Made by a program: the position numbers and the translations under genes. From Bacteroidia bacterium (lineage in GTDB: Bacteria; Bacteroidota; Bacteroidia; J057), in NCBI GenBank assembly GCA_030430575.1, contig JAUIKF010000054.1, positions 1 to 55,929 of the forward strand: 55,929 nucleotides of DNA, in the 5' to 3' direction. Every line of letters starts with the position of its first letter. The first letter of the stretch is position 1. Of the stretch, positions 18,242 through 27,387 are shown piece after piece. Under the pieces are notes generated by a model, which saw nothing but the letters and a program-made list of their open reading frames with translations, was not told where the DNA came from and made no database searches.

Positions 18242-19149
18242 TATTTGAGGAGGAGTTTAAGTAAATCAGCCTTTTTGAGTTTGGGAAGCGGGTTGTCGCT
18301 GTTGATCCCCTTGAGTTCCTTGAGCAAGTCAAGCTTCTTGTCAAGCGGCATACGATCTAGCGTATCCGTTTTCAAGAGGCTATTCAGCACCTTGGTGCGC
18401 AGGTTATCTTCAGCATTTGGCAGGGTAAATTCTGCTTTATAGCCAAGGCTTTCCAGCAAATTTCGCATATAGATCTCACCCATTTTTTCGGTGCGCGTCA
18501 GGAGGCCGCTAGCCACTGCTTTTTGACTTACCGTAGCTTTAGTCTGGATAATACTATGCTGCATAGAAGTAAAGGCTTTATAGAAAAGCCCCCCGGCACG
18601 GGTACGTATTTGTAGGGCAAAGCCTTTATTTTTGATCGCATAATCCTTGATCGAATCCAGCCTGACAACAGGCTCCGTCAATTCTGGCGAAGGCATCGTC
18701 ACGAGGATGGTGCTATCGCCAATATCCTCATATTGGACCTTGCTGAGGTCTATAAACCCGCCCACTTCCACGGGCGCCACCAATATAAACTGGAGGTCCC
18801 CACGCTTAGGGTCAACTTCCTTGCCTTTTGCCTGGGCCTTGTCCATCTTATTGGTCCATTTGTAGACCGGTATGATGGCTTCGTAGTAAAACTTGGCGAG
18901 TCGTAGTTCAGTGATATAGTTCACCGCTGAAAGGGTGCTATAGATGGACTCGGTTCGTTCTTTGTGAAAAACGCGTTCTAGCTTAAATGCCCCATAGGCA
19001 AAAAGCAACCCGACGATGAGGATAAACACATAATTTCCTGGACGAGCCTTGATGTCCTGACCTGCCTGGCTAGTGACTTCTTGCGCCCTAGAAGAGAGTT
19101 GAAGGGTCTTATCCTTGATGGTTTGGACAGTGTTCTTGATCTTGGCCAT
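18241..19149 (-). CDS. DUF4230-like membrane-anchored protein
   Basis: A 302-residue protein with a cytoplasmic N-terminus, one membrane helix at about 38-57 (YVFILIVGLLFAYGAF) and a domain with the DUF4230 pattern: ITELRLAKFYYEAIIPV, then VAPVEVGGFIDLSKVQYEDI and a long helical part with GLLTRTEKMGEIYMRNLL. A Lys/Leu-rich C-terminal tail follows (KLKKADLLKLLLK). It sits between gmk and its longer paralogue. Co-translation with the next gene is suggested by the one-base overlap. Role unknown. Confidence 0.78.
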   Translation of the reverse strand: MAKIKNTVQTIKDKTLQLSSRAQEVTSQAGQDIKARPGNYVFILIVGLLFAYGAFKLERVFHKERTESIYSTLSAVNYITELRLAKFYYEAIIPVYKWTNKMDKAQAKGKEVDPKRGDLQFILVAPVEVGGFIDLSKVQYEDIGDSTILVTMPSPELTEPVVRLDSIKDYAIKNKGFALQIRTRAGGLFYKAFTSMQHSIIQTKATVSQKAVASGLLTRTEKMGEIYMRNLLESLGYKAEFTLPNAEDNLRTKVLNSLLKTDTLDRMPLDKKLDLLKELKGINSDNPLPKLKKADLLKLLLK

Positions 19150-19187
19150 GCTGATAGCTTTGCCAAAAGTTACTACTTTTTTTCAGA

Positions 19188-19775
19188 CTATTCAGCTTGT
19201 TGAGGGAAAATTTCCATTTTTTCGAGGATTTTCTCTATCAGCCTTACAGCCGTTTCGAGGTCATCATTGAGGATAATGTGGTCAAATAATGGGGCATACT
19301 GAAGTTCATAAGCTGCTTTTTCACATCTCCTATTTATATCAAATAGCTCATCAGTCCCTCGCAGGATCAGGCGTCTTCTCAATTCTCTGATGCTGGGCGG
19401 TTGGATAAAAAAGGAAATAGCCTCGTCCCCATAATGCTGTTTGATATTCACCCCTCCTTGAACGTCCACATCAAATAAGACATGCTGATGTTTTCGCACA
19501 CGATTTACTTCTGATTTTAAAGTTCCATAAAATCGCCCCTCATATACCTCTTCCCACTCCAAAAACTCTCCGTTTTTGATTTTTTCCTTAAATACCTCAG
19601 GGGTGATAAAGTGATAATGGACACCATCTATTTCTTGGCCACGAGAGGGGCGTGTGGTCGCTGACACCGAAAAGCCAAATCCATCAAACCGCTCCATGAT
19701 CATCCGCACGATCGTAGACTTCCCTGCGCCACTGGGGGCCGAAAAAATGATTATTTTTCCATTGAACTGCTCCAT
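19188..19775 (-). CDS. gmk: Guanylate kinase
   Basis: The enzyme phosphorylates GMP to GDP with ATP in the cytoplasm. The 195-residue product has the P-loop SAPSGAGKST near the start, the GMP-binding ATTRPSRGQEIDGVHYHF and GEFLEWEEVYEGRFYGT segments, and the lid RRRLILRGTD, all in the expected order and length. I chose the ATG at 19775 over a TTG two codons upstream because a perfect -7 element ends only three bases before this ATG. The DUF4230 pair follows downstream on the same strand. Confidence 0.95.
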   Translation of the reverse strand: MEQFNGKIIIFSAPSGAGKSTIVRMIMERFDGFGFSVSATTRPSRGQEIDGVHYHFITPEVFKEKIKNGEFLEWEEVYEGRFYGTLKSEVNRVRKHQHVLFDVDVQGGVNIKQHYGDEAISFFIQPPSIRELRRRLILRGTDELFDINRRCEKAAYELQYAPLFDHIILNDDLETAVRLIEKILEKMEIFPQQAE

Positions 19776-19778
19776 GGA

Positions 19779-19786
19779 CAAAATTA
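19779..19786 (-). promoter_or_regulatory. Perfect -7 element abutting the gmk start
   Basis: The minus strand reads TAATTTTG, a full match to TAnnTTTG, three bases before the ATG. Transcription would begin at or within a few bases of the start codon, giving a leaderless or near-leaderless mRNA. No clear -33 TTTG was found. Confidence 0.45.
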
Positions 19787-20030
19787 GTAAAGTTTGTCGG
19801 GATGGAAGTAATTATCTTTTCTTTCATGTGCATCTTACACCATATATCCCGTTTTCTCGGTATTGACAAGTGCAGAATAAGGATGTATTTTTGAAAAAAT
19901 CCACTTACTTACCCTGCTTGCCTAAATTTCGGAATTAGATTTGTGACCTTCTTTTATATTAAAGAAGCCTAATTACGCTTGTGTCTAACAATTAATTATT
20001 AGGTTTTCAATCCCCTTGATTCTTCAATTT

Positions 20031-21896
20031 ATGCGCACAATACGTTTACTCCTTTTCTGTTTTGCCAGTCTACTATCTCTGAATTCCTTCTCACAAAACT
20101 GTGGGTGGTTTGGAGGCGCCCTTTCAAACCACTTGCAGGTTGAAGGCCAAAGTGTGGTGATTAACAATAAAATGTATGTTTTTTACGGCTTTGTGAACTC
20201 TACCCAGATCACCAGTGTCGTCGAAGAATTTGATCCTTTTTTTGGAGCTACAGGCAAATGGACACAAAAAGCATCGATGCTAGTAGGGGTGACACATGTG
20301 GACGTATTGGTGGTAGATGATGAAGCTTGGCTCTTTGGGGGATTTGTGGGCAATCACGGCGGTCCATCTACCGATGTAGTTCAGATTTACAATCCTTCGA
20401 CCAATAGCTGGCGCTATGGCCCGACACTTCCTAAAAAACACGCTTCAGGCGGCACAGGGCTTATCGGCCGTAAGATTCACGTCTATGCAGGACTCAAGCC
20501 AGACCGAGCTACCAATAAGCCTGATCACTGGGTCTATGACCTTGATAACCCTGGCGCGGGCTGGGATACCACTTATGCAAAGCATCCTTTTCCTAGAGAT
20601 CATATGGGATCTCTCTCTATGCGTGGAAAACTCTACTCTGTAGGGGGTCAAACAGGCCATGACGGTCCTAATCCCACTCAGGACTATGACACAGTTGAGG
20701 TCTATGATCCCTACACGGATTCATGGAGCACTTTGGCTGATATGCCACAAACTAGGTCTCATATCGAGCCTGGCTCATTCACCCTTAATGGCAAAATCTA
20801 TGTGACAGGGGGAAACACTTCCCCTTGTTGCCCTGCCCTTCGGAAGGAAATCATAGCCTATGACCCTGATGTAAATTCATGGTCCACTGTTTGTGATATG
20901 CCCACCTTCCTGACAGCTCCTGCCGCCAAAGTCATCAACAATCGCTATATCCTAGCACATGGAGGCGAATATGGGTTTACCAATCCCCAAAACAAGACCT
21001 ACATGTTCAATATTGTTTCCGCTGCACAAAATGACCTAAAATTTAATCCCCCTCAGCTCAATATTTCTCTCTCTTCTTCCATGAGCAAAAGCCAAGAAGT
21101 CATTCTGTATACTATCTCTGGCGAAACGTCAGTAACCTTCAACCATTGGGCTGCCCCTAGCTGGCTCACTGTGAATACGGGCTGGCGTAATGCTGAAGTG
21201 ACAGGGAAGGAGATACAAATAACCGTGGATGCCTCCGGCCTCTCGCCTGGGCAATATACCTTTACGCTTACCGCTTCAGCTTCAGGCTTTACGGGTACGA
21301 GCCTGCCGATTACCCTTACTGTCACCCCTCCGCCACCTCTGCCCGTAGAACTCGTGATGTTTGATGCCCACTTACAAACGCCGAATAAGGTCGATCTGAC
21401 TTGGATAACTGCGTCTGAGACAAATGTTGACAGGTTTGAAGTAGAACGGCGTCACGAGCAGATAGAAGGCTTTCAAACGGTTGCTTCTGTAAAAAGTGCA
21501 GGGATTGCGACAGGGAGCAATTATGACGTGATGGACGACGTTTCTAATCTCCCTAAAGGCCAGGTGTATTACCGGCTGAAAATGATAGATACCAATGGAG
21601 ACTTCTCCTATTCCCCTATGCGAGAAGTCTATCTAAATGACCAAGTTCTCCACCTAGACGTCTACCCCAACCCAGCCTCAGATCACTTATTTGTGGAAAT
21701 GATCAACCAGCGTCCCGCCAATTCCATCAGGCTCATAGACCTCAAAGGGCGCGTAGTGGTTCATCAACAGGAAGTGAAAGAGGTAGGTCAACTCTGGCAG
21801 CATCGTCTGAATGTCGAAGCCCTAGTTCGTGGCTGCTATCTGTTGGAAATTGTGGTCGGCGATGAGGTATTGGTGAAAAAAGTGGTAATTGAATAA
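20031..21896 (+). CDS. Kelch-repeat secreted protein with T9SS sorting domain
   Basis: The product has 621 residues from MRTIRLLLF; a TTG five codons upstream is less likely. Signal peptide ends near SLNSFSQ. About five kelch units (residues about 35-330; for example MRGKLYSVGGQ, LNGKIYVTGGN, YDPYTDSWSTL) form a beta-propeller. A BACON-like Ig domain follows (about 335-430), then an FN3-like region starting LPVELVMFDA, and a C-terminal sorting domain (LDVYPNPASDHLFVEM to LVKKVVIE) that directs export by the type IX system. Probably cell-surface or released; ligand unknown. A candidate -7 element TAGATTTG lies at 19936-19943. Confidence 0.88.
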   Translation: MRTIRLLLFCFASLLSLNSFSQNCGWFGGALSNHLQVEGQSVVINNKMYVFYGFVNSTQITSVVEEFDPFFGATGKWTQKASMLVGVTHVDVLVVDDEAWLFGGFVGNHGGPSTDVVQIYNPSTNSWRYGPTLPKKHASGGTGLIGRKIHVYAGLKPDRATNKPDHWVYDLDNPGAGWDTTYAKHPFPRDHMGSLSMRGKLYSVGGQTGHDGPNPTQDYDTVEVYDPYTDSWSTLADMPQTRSHIEPGSFTLNGKIYVTGGNTSPCCPALRKEIIAYDPDVNSWSTVCDMPTFLTAPAAKVINNRYILAHGGEYGFTNPQNKTYMFNIVSAAQNDLKFNPPQLNISLSSSMSKSQEVILYTISGETSVTFNHWAAPSWLTVNTGWRNAEVTGKEIQITVDASGLSPGQYTFTLTASASGFTGTSLPITLTVTPPPPLPVELVMFDAHLQTPNKVDLTWITASETNVDRFEVERRHEQIEGFQTVASVKSAGIATGSNYDVMDDVSNLPKGQVYYRLKMIDTNGDFSYSPMREVYLNDQVLHLDVYPNPASDHLFVEMINQRPANSIRLIDLKGRVVVHQQEVKEVGQLWQHRLNVEALVRGCYLLEIVVGDEVLVKKVVIE

Positions 21897-21962
21897 TTCT
21901 TTGTCGGGATGGTGATGGTGCGGTAAGCTTTTTTCCTATTTTTAGGCAAAATTAAGCGCACT

Positions 21963-23339
21963 ATGACTCCCAAAGGAATGCTGTCGCTCCAGCAACTCAA
22001 AGAGCACGTACAATCCGAAACCATCGATACCATCGTTGTCGCCTTCACCGACCATTATGGTCGCTTGATGGGGAAGCGCTTCGACGCGGAATTCTTCCTG
22101 GAAAGTGCCGTCGAAGACGGTACACATGGCTGTGATTACCTCCTCACGACCGATATGGAAATGGAGCCTGTGCCAGGCTATGATTTCGCCAACTGGGAGT
22201 TGGGTTATGGAGATTTCCACCTCGTGCCTGACCTCAGCACCCTGCGCCAAGCCAGTTGGCTCGATCGTACGGCCATGGTCATGTGTGATGTCGCCAGTGA
22301 CAAGACTCATCAACTCATCTCTCAGGCCCCCCGTTCCATTCTCCAGGCCCAACTGGCCAAGGCACAGGAAAAGTCCTTTACCTGCATGGCCGCCTCGGAG
22401 TTAGAATACTTCACCTTCGAGACCCCCTATCGCGAGGCTTTTGACAAAAATTATCACAACCTCAAGACTGCTGGCTGGTACCTCGAAGATTATCATATCC
22501 TGCAAGGCACACGCACAGAGGGATTCAACGGCACCGCGCGTCGCCACCTCAGCCGCTCTGGCGTCCCAGTAGAGAACTCCAAGGGCGAATGGGGTCTCGG
22601 CCAGCACGAGCTTAACGTCCGCTACGCGGAGGGCCTCGAAATGGCCGATCGGCACATGGTCTATAAGCAATGTCTCAAGGAGATCGCGGACCAGATGGGC
22701 ATTTCAGTCACCTTTATGGCAAAATTCTCCGAAGACCAAGCAGGTTCAAGCTGCCATATTCACATGAGTTTGTGGAAAGACGGGCAGAATGCCTTTGCAG
22801 GTGATGAACAGATTGGGCCTGTGGCGGGATCGGACGTCTTTCGATGGTTTCTAGGGGGGTGGATCAAACATGCCCCTGAGGTCATGCCCTTTTATGCCCC
22901 TACCATCAACTCCTACAAACGATTCGCCGATGGCTCCTGGGCGCCTACGCGCCTTGCGTGGAGCTATGACAACCGGACGGCAGGCTTCCGTGTGGTAGGC
23001 CGCGGCAAGAGCCTGCGTATAGAATGCCGCATCCCTGGGGCGGACTGCAATCCGTATTTGGCCTTTGCAGCTTTGCTAGCCTCAGGCTTAGACGGCATCG
23101 AAAACCAGATTGAGCCACCCGAAATCTTCGAAGGCGACATCTATGCAGCCAAACATTTACCACGGGTACCTTATAGCCTTGCAGAGGCTGTCGATATATT
23201 TGAAAATAGTGAATTTGCGAAAAGTGCCTTTGGCCCTGAAGTGGTGAAGCATTATGCACATCACTTCCGAATGGAAGTTGATTCCTTCCAGAAGGCGGTC
23301 ACAGACTGGGAGCGCAAGCGCTATTTCGAACGGATATAG
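21963..23339 (+). CDS. Glutamine-synthetase-family gamma-glutamyl ligase (PuuA/GlnA3/GlnA4 type)
   Basis: A 458-residue ATP-dependent ligase of the glutamine synthetase fold. It has the N-terminal beta-grasp (AFTDHYGRLMGKRF), the metal and glutamate site ASELEYF and GLGQHELN, the nucleotide site GSSCHIHMSLW, and the RIECRIPGADCNPYLAFAA segment. Length and motifs put it with the non-assimilatory group that glutamylates amines (putrescine, ethanolamine, isopropylamine or similar) rather than GlnA type I or III. It heads a plus-strand run with an SDR, an aldehyde dehydrogenase and, after an intervening gene, a class I amidotransferase. That context argues for breakdown of a gamma-glutamylated amine or amino alcohol. 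The substrate cannot be read from sequence. Confidence 0.88.
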   Translation: MTPKGMLSLQQLKEHVQSETIDTIVVAFTDHYGRLMGKRFDAEFFLESAVEDGTHGCDYLLTTDMEMEPVPGYDFANWELGYGDFHLVPDLSTLRQASWLDRTAMVMCDVASDKTHQLISQAPRSILQAQLAKAQEKSFTCMAASELEYFTFETPYREAFDKNYHNLKTAGWYLEDYHILQGTRTEGFNGTARRHLSRSGVPVENSKGEWGLGQHELNVRYAEGLEMADRHMVYKQCLKEIADQMGISVTFMAKFSEDQAGSSCHIHMSLWKDGQNAFAGDEQIGPVAGSDVFRWFLGGWIKHAPEVMPFYAPTINSYKRFADGSWAPTRLAWSYDNRTAGFRVVGRGKSLRIECRIPGADCNPYLAFAALLASGLDGIENQIEPPEIFEGDIYAAKHLPRVPYSLAEAVDIFENSEFAKSAFGPEVVKHYAHHFRMEVDSFQKAVTDWERKRYFERI

Positions 23340-23341
23340 CG

Positions 23342-23455
23342 GAGACCGCTTCGCTGCGAGACCGTTTTCTGTAGGGACACGATATATCGTGCCCCTACAG
23401 AAAACGGTCTGACAGCGAGTCCGAAGGACGAGCGATCTGACAGCGAAGCGGTCTC
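23342..23455. repeat. Nested palindromic repeat after the gamma-glutamyl ligase gene
   Basis: Outer 15-base arms GAGACCGCTTCGCTG/CAGCGAAGCGGTCTC (23342-23356, 23441-23455) flank an almost perfect inner hairpin at 23359-23410 whose 18-base arms begin AGACCGTTTTCTGTAGGG and whose tip is ACGATATATCGTG-like. A related element with the same outer AGACCGCT and TCTGACAGCGA words is at 28070-28231. Confidence 0.8.
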
Positions 23456-23492
23456 TCTTCATTCTTAATTAATCATTCAAAATTCTCTTCCC

Positions 23493-24266
23493 ATGAGACT
23501 AGCTCAGAAAGTAGCCCTGATCACAGGCGGCAGTAGCGGCATCGGCCGCGAAAGCGCCCTCCTCTTTGCCAAAGAAGGCGCAAAAGTTATCATCACGGAC
23601 GTGAATGACGCAGGTGGCCAAGAGACCTTGGCCATGATTCAAGCCGCTGGCGGTGAGGCGGCATATGTTCATGCAGATGTATCTAAGGCAGAAGATTGCG
23701 AACAGATGGTCGCTTTTGCTGAAAATACCTATGGTAAGCTCGACATCCTCTTCAACAATGCAGGCATCATGCACAGCGACGATGGCAATGCCATGGATAC
23801 CGAGGAGCACGTATTTGATCTGACGATGAATATCAATGTCAAAGGCGTCTTCTTTGGCTGCAAATACGGCATTCCTGCCATGCAACGCGCCGGCGGCGGC
23901 TCCATTATCAATACAGCTTCTTTTGTAGCACACCTCGGTGCGGCTACCCCTCAACTCGCCTATACGGCCAGCAAAGGCGCCGTCCTCTCTATGACCCGCG
24001 AACTCGCGGTGATTCACGCACGCGAAGGCATTCGAGTAAATGCCCTCTGCCCAGGCCCGTTGCGAACAGAACTGCTCATGAAGTTCCTAAACACCGAGGC
24101 CAAAAAGCAGCGACGACTCGTGCACATCCCCATGGGTCGCTTTGGCGAAGCCAAAGAAATGGCGCAAGCCGCCCTATTCCTCGCCTCTGATGAGTCCTCA
24201 TACACCACAGGGTCAGAGTTCCTCGTCGATGGCGGAATCACAGCGGCTTATGTGACGCCAGAATAA
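23493..24266 (+). CDS. Short-chain dehydrogenase/reductase
   Basis: A 257-residue classical SDR with TGGSSGIG (11-18), NNAG (88-91) and the catalytic Ser143, Tyr157 and Lys161 (YTASK). Asp36 after the second strand favours NAD over NADP. It lies between a gamma-glutamyl ligase and an aldehyde dehydrogenase on the same strand, so a role oxidising a gamma-glutamylated amino alcohol to its aldehyde is plausible. The family is broad and annotation as an acyl-carrier reductase would be no better supported. Confidence 0.9.
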   Translation: MRLAQKVALITGGSSGIGRESALLFAKEGAKVIITDVNDAGGQETLAMIQAAGGEAAYVHADVSKAEDCEQMVAFAENTYGKLDILFNNAGIMHSDDGNAMDTEEHVFDLTMNINVKGVFFGCKYGIPAMQRAGGGSIINTASFVAHLGAATPQLAYTASKGAVLSMTRELAVIHAREGIRVNALCPGPLRTELLMKFLNTEAKKQRRLVHIPMGRFGEAKEMAQAALFLASDESSYTTGSEFLVDGGITAAYVTPE

Positions 24267-24387
24267 GAGGGGTTCTAGGTTTTAAGTTTTAGGTTCTATG
24301 TCATCGGGTATCCTTGGGCCTACCTACTAAAACCTAGGCCCAGTTTCATTTTTCATTCTTAATTTTCCATTATTCATTCTTTTTCTC
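24267..24387. repeat. TAGGTTTTAAGTTTTAGGTTCTATG-type repeat tract
   Basis: The gap between the SDR and aldehyde dehydrogenase genes holds GGTTCTAGGTTTTAAG-like words facing ACTAAAACCTAGG, then TTTTCATTCTTAATTTTCCATT. Both belong to the dispersed intergenic repeat families of this window. Confidence 0.5.
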
Positions 24388-25776
24388 ATGTCTTCTTTTC
24401 AAACCATTAGTCCGATAGACGGCTCTGTTTATATAGAGCGAAATCTTGCGACAGGTCAAGCTATTGAACAGGTCTTGGCTAACGCACATGCAGCTCAACG
24501 CAATTGGCGACAAACGCCCTTGGCAGACCGAAAGGCGCTGTGTGAGAAAGCGGTGGACTATATGGTGCAGCATGCTGCGCCTATCGCTGAAGAACTTACC
24601 TGGCAGATGGGGCGGCCAATCCGCTATACCCCATTTGAGATCAAAGGTGGGTTTCAGGAAAGGGCCCGTCACATGATCAATATTGCAGAAGAAGCCCTTC
24701 ACGATGTGGCGGTAGGGGAAAAAAGCGGATTTCGAAGATTTATCCGAAAAGATCCTTTGGGAACTGTTTTTGTTTTGGCACCCTGGAACTATCCCTACCT
24801 CACGTCCGTCAACGTTATCATCCCTGCCTTGCTCGCAGGCAATACCGTCATCCTCAAACATGCTCAGCAAACGCCCCTTTGTGCGGAGCGCTATGCAGAA
24901 GCCTTTCGCCACGCTGGTCTTCCTGATGGGGTGTTCCAATACTTGCACTTGTCTCATCGCCAAGTAGCTGAGATAATCACCGATAAAAGAATCGACTATG
25001 TCGCATTCACGGGTTCCGTCTCAGGTGGAAAAGCCATCCAACAGGCGGCCAGTCAGCGCTTTATCGCGACAGGACTTGAGTTAGGCGGGAAAGACCCTGC
25101 CTACGTCCGAGCAGATGCAAACGTGAGCCATGCTATCGAAAACTTGGTAGATGGAGCTTATTTTAATTCTGGGCAATCCTGCTGTGGGATTGAGCGAATA
25201 TATGTCCATGAAAGCCTATTCAGAGGGTTTGTAGAAGGATTTGTAGAATTGACCAAGCAATATCAATTGGGCAATCCGTTGGACAAGGAGACTACGCTAG
25301 GGCCTATGGTGAAGGCCTCTGCCGCAGCCTTTGCCCAGCAGCAAATTGCGGAAGCCATCAGCCAAGGCGCTCAAGCATTGATCGATCCGAAGGACTTTCC
25401 AGCTCATGCTGAAGGCACGCCTTATATGGCACCGCAGGTGCTCATAGATGTCCATCACGGCATGGCCGTGATGCGGGAGGAGAGCTTTGCGCCAGTCGTG
25501 GGCATCATGGCTGTCAAAGATGACCAAGAAGCTATTCAGCTCATGAATGACAGCCCGTACGGTCTAACCGCCTCCATCTGGTCACCAGATGTCGAAGCTG
25601 CCATCAACCTAGGCGATCAGCTCGAGACAGGCACCTGCTTCCTCAATCGCTGCGACTACCTCGATCCTGAACTTGCATGGACCGGCGTCAAAAATTCGGG
25701 CCGTGGATGCACCCTGTCATCCCTTGGATACGAAGCGTTGACAAGGCCAAAATCGTTTCATTTGCGGGTGGGGTAA
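24388..25776 (+). CDS. NAD(P)-dependent aldehyde dehydrogenase
   Basis: A 462-residue ALDH-superfamily enzyme oxidising an aldehyde to its acid. Seen motifs: PWNYPY with Asn134, NTVILKHAQQTP, AFTGSVSGG (cofactor loop), Glu231 in LELGGKD, and catalytic Cys265 in NSGQSCCG. It is slightly short, as in succinate-semialdehyde-like members. In a gamma-glutamyl pathway it would perform the step of PuuC. It follows the SDR by a repeat-filled 121-base gap. Confidence 0.92.
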   Translation: MSSFQTISPIDGSVYIERNLATGQAIEQVLANAHAAQRNWRQTPLADRKALCEKAVDYMVQHAAPIAEELTWQMGRPIRYTPFEIKGGFQERARHMINIAEEALHDVAVGEKSGFRRFIRKDPLGTVFVLAPWNYPYLTSVNVIIPALLAGNTVILKHAQQTPLCAERYAEAFRHAGLPDGVFQYLHLSHRQVAEIITDKRIDYVAFTGSVSGGKAIQQAASQRFIATGLELGGKDPAYVRADANVSHAIENLVDGAYFNSGQSCCGIERIYVHESLFRGFVEGFVELTKQYQLGNPLDKETTLGPMVKASAAAFAQQQIAEAISQGAQALIDPKDFPAHAEGTPYMAPQVLIDVHHGMAVMREESFAPVVGIMAVKDDQEAIQLMNDSPYGLTASIWSPDVEAAINLGDQLETGTCFLNRCDYLDPELAWTGVKNSGRGCTLSSLGYEALTRPKSFHLRVG

Positions 25777-25834
25777 ACAGGCATAGACCGCTACATATCA
25801 CTATTTTTCAATCAAATTTCCTTACCTTAGCTTC

Positions 25835-27373
25835 ATGAAAAACCTGCCCATTGGTCTACAAGATTTCAAAACTTTGCGTGAGGGGAATTACCTCTATGTA
25901 GATAAGACGGCGTTGATTCATCGGCTGATTGAAAATGGGAAATACTATTTCCTTTCACGCCCAAGAAGATTTGGCAAATCTCTACTGATTAGCACACTTC
26001 AGGAATTATTTTTGGGAAATAAGGAAGTTTTTAAAGACCTATGGATTGAAAATCAATGGGATTGGGCAAAAACATTTCCTGTCGTTCATATTTCCTTTAA
26101 TACACTTCCTTATAAGGAGATTGGCTTAATTAAGGCTTTAGAACAGTTGTTAAATGAATTGGCAACAGAATATGGACTTACATTAGAAAAAGAAGGTATT
26201 GGGAAACGATTTCAAGAACTTCTTATTCAACTAAGTCAGCGAAACAGAGTCGTTCTCTTAATTGACGAATACGATAAGCCCATCATCGACTTTATTGACG
26301 ATACTTCTCAGGTTAAAGAAAACAGGGAAATCCTTCGCAGTTTTTACTCCACAATCAAAAATACAGACAATTATCTTCATTTTGTCTTCATCACGGGTGT
26401 CTCAAAATTCAGTAAAGTCTCTATCTTTTCCGACCTCAACAACATTTTCGATATTACCATAGATCCCAATTTTAGTTCCCTGACAGGTTATTCTCAAACA
26501 GAACTAGAACACTACTTTGCTGATCGAATAGATAAGCTCGTAATTCAACACAATACGGACCGATCCACCTTATTAGCGGATATTCGATCTTGGTACAATG
26601 GCTATTCTTGGACGGGGCCTGAACGGATGTATAACCCCTTTTCCATTCTCAGCTTCTTTGGTAAAGGCGTCTTCCAAAACTTTTGGTTTTCTACAGGAAC
26701 GCCCACTTTCCTGATGACGACCCTCAAAAAAGGCTGGAATTATCAATTGGATGAATTGGATGTGGGAAGCACACAATTAGACTTTTTTGATATAGAAGAT
26801 CCTGATTATCGATCCTTATTATTCCAAACAGGTTATCTGACCATCAAGGATCAGCCTACACACAATATCTATACGCTAGGTTACCCCAATTTAGAGGTGA
26901 AAGACTCCATGCTTCAGTACATGATAGGGACCTTCACCTTCCGGCAGCGGGGAGATGCAGCTCCTGCTGTTATGAAGCTAAAAAAAGCGCTAGACAAGGG
27001 GGATACGGCTCTTTTTGTCTCTATTCTAAATAGCCTTTTTACTGCTATTCCCGAACGTATATTTCGAGAACGTAGTGAAGCCGCTTACCATGCGGTTGTA
27101 TATACCTCCCTGAGCTTAATGGGCTATTTCATAGAAGCAGAAGTCGCTGCTGGGGATGGCTATGTAGATGCTGTGATCAAAACTGCTACACGGATTTATG
27201 TCATGGAGTTTAAGGTAAATAAAGCTGCTTCCGTTGCAATTGCTCAAATTCGCCAAAAATCTTATGCAGAACCCTATCGCCATGATGGGCGTGAAGTCCG
27301 ATTGGTAGGGATAAGTTTTGGAGGTGGCGTAAAAGGGGTAATGGATTGGGAAGAAGAAGCATTGGGGGAATAA
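25835..27373 (+). CDS. AAA-ATPase-like protein with PD-(D/E)XK nuclease tail
   Basis: A 512-residue member of the AAA-ATPase-like (PF09820) plus PDDEXK_9 (PF08011) type, common in many copies in Bacteroidota. It opens with LPIGLQDFKTLREGNYLYVD, has a Walker A RPRRFGKSLL (42-51) and Walker B-like VVLLIDEYDKP (near 138). The C-terminal nuclease core shows YVDAVIKT then IYVMEFKVNK, the D...E-x-K pattern. Function is unproven; links to mobile DNA or defence are often proposed. It is more AT-rich than the metabolic genes around it and splits the amidotransferase from the rest of the cluster, leaving only 14 bases before the next ATG, as expected of a later insertion. Confidence 0.88.
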   Translation: MKNLPIGLQDFKTLREGNYLYVDKTALIHRLIENGKYYFLSRPRRFGKSLLISTLQELFLGNKEVFKDLWIENQWDWAKTFPVVHISFNTLPYKEIGLIKALEQLLNELATEYGLTLEKEGIGKRFQELLIQLSQRNRVVLLIDEYDKPIIDFIDDTSQVKENREILRSFYSTIKNTDNYLHFVFITGVSKFSKVSIFSDLNNIFDITIDPNFSSLTGYSQTELEHYFADRIDKLVIQHNTDRSTLLADIRSWYNGYSWTGPERMYNPFSILSFFGKGVFQNFWFSTGTPTFLMTTLKKGWNYQLDELDVGSTQLDFFDIEDPDYRSLLFQTGYLTIKDQPTHNIYTLGYPNLEVKDSMLQYMIGTFTFRQRGDAAPAVMKLKKALDKGDTALFVSILNSLFTAIPERIFRERSEAAYHAVVYTSLSLMGYFIEAEVAAGDGYVDAVIKTATRIYVMEFKVNKAASVAIAQIRQKSYAEPYRHDGREVRLVGISFGGGVKGVMDWEEEALGE

Positions 27374-27387
27374 TCATAAGTCCAATC

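Noticed and set aside
23342-23455. CRISPR-like or attachment site reading of the nested repeat
   Set aside because: No regular spacer pattern, cas genes, integrase or tRNA nearby; the structure is a palindrome.
24370-24963. 197-codon antisense frame over the aldehyde dehydrogenase
   Set aside because: Overlaps conserved ALDH motifs on the other strand.
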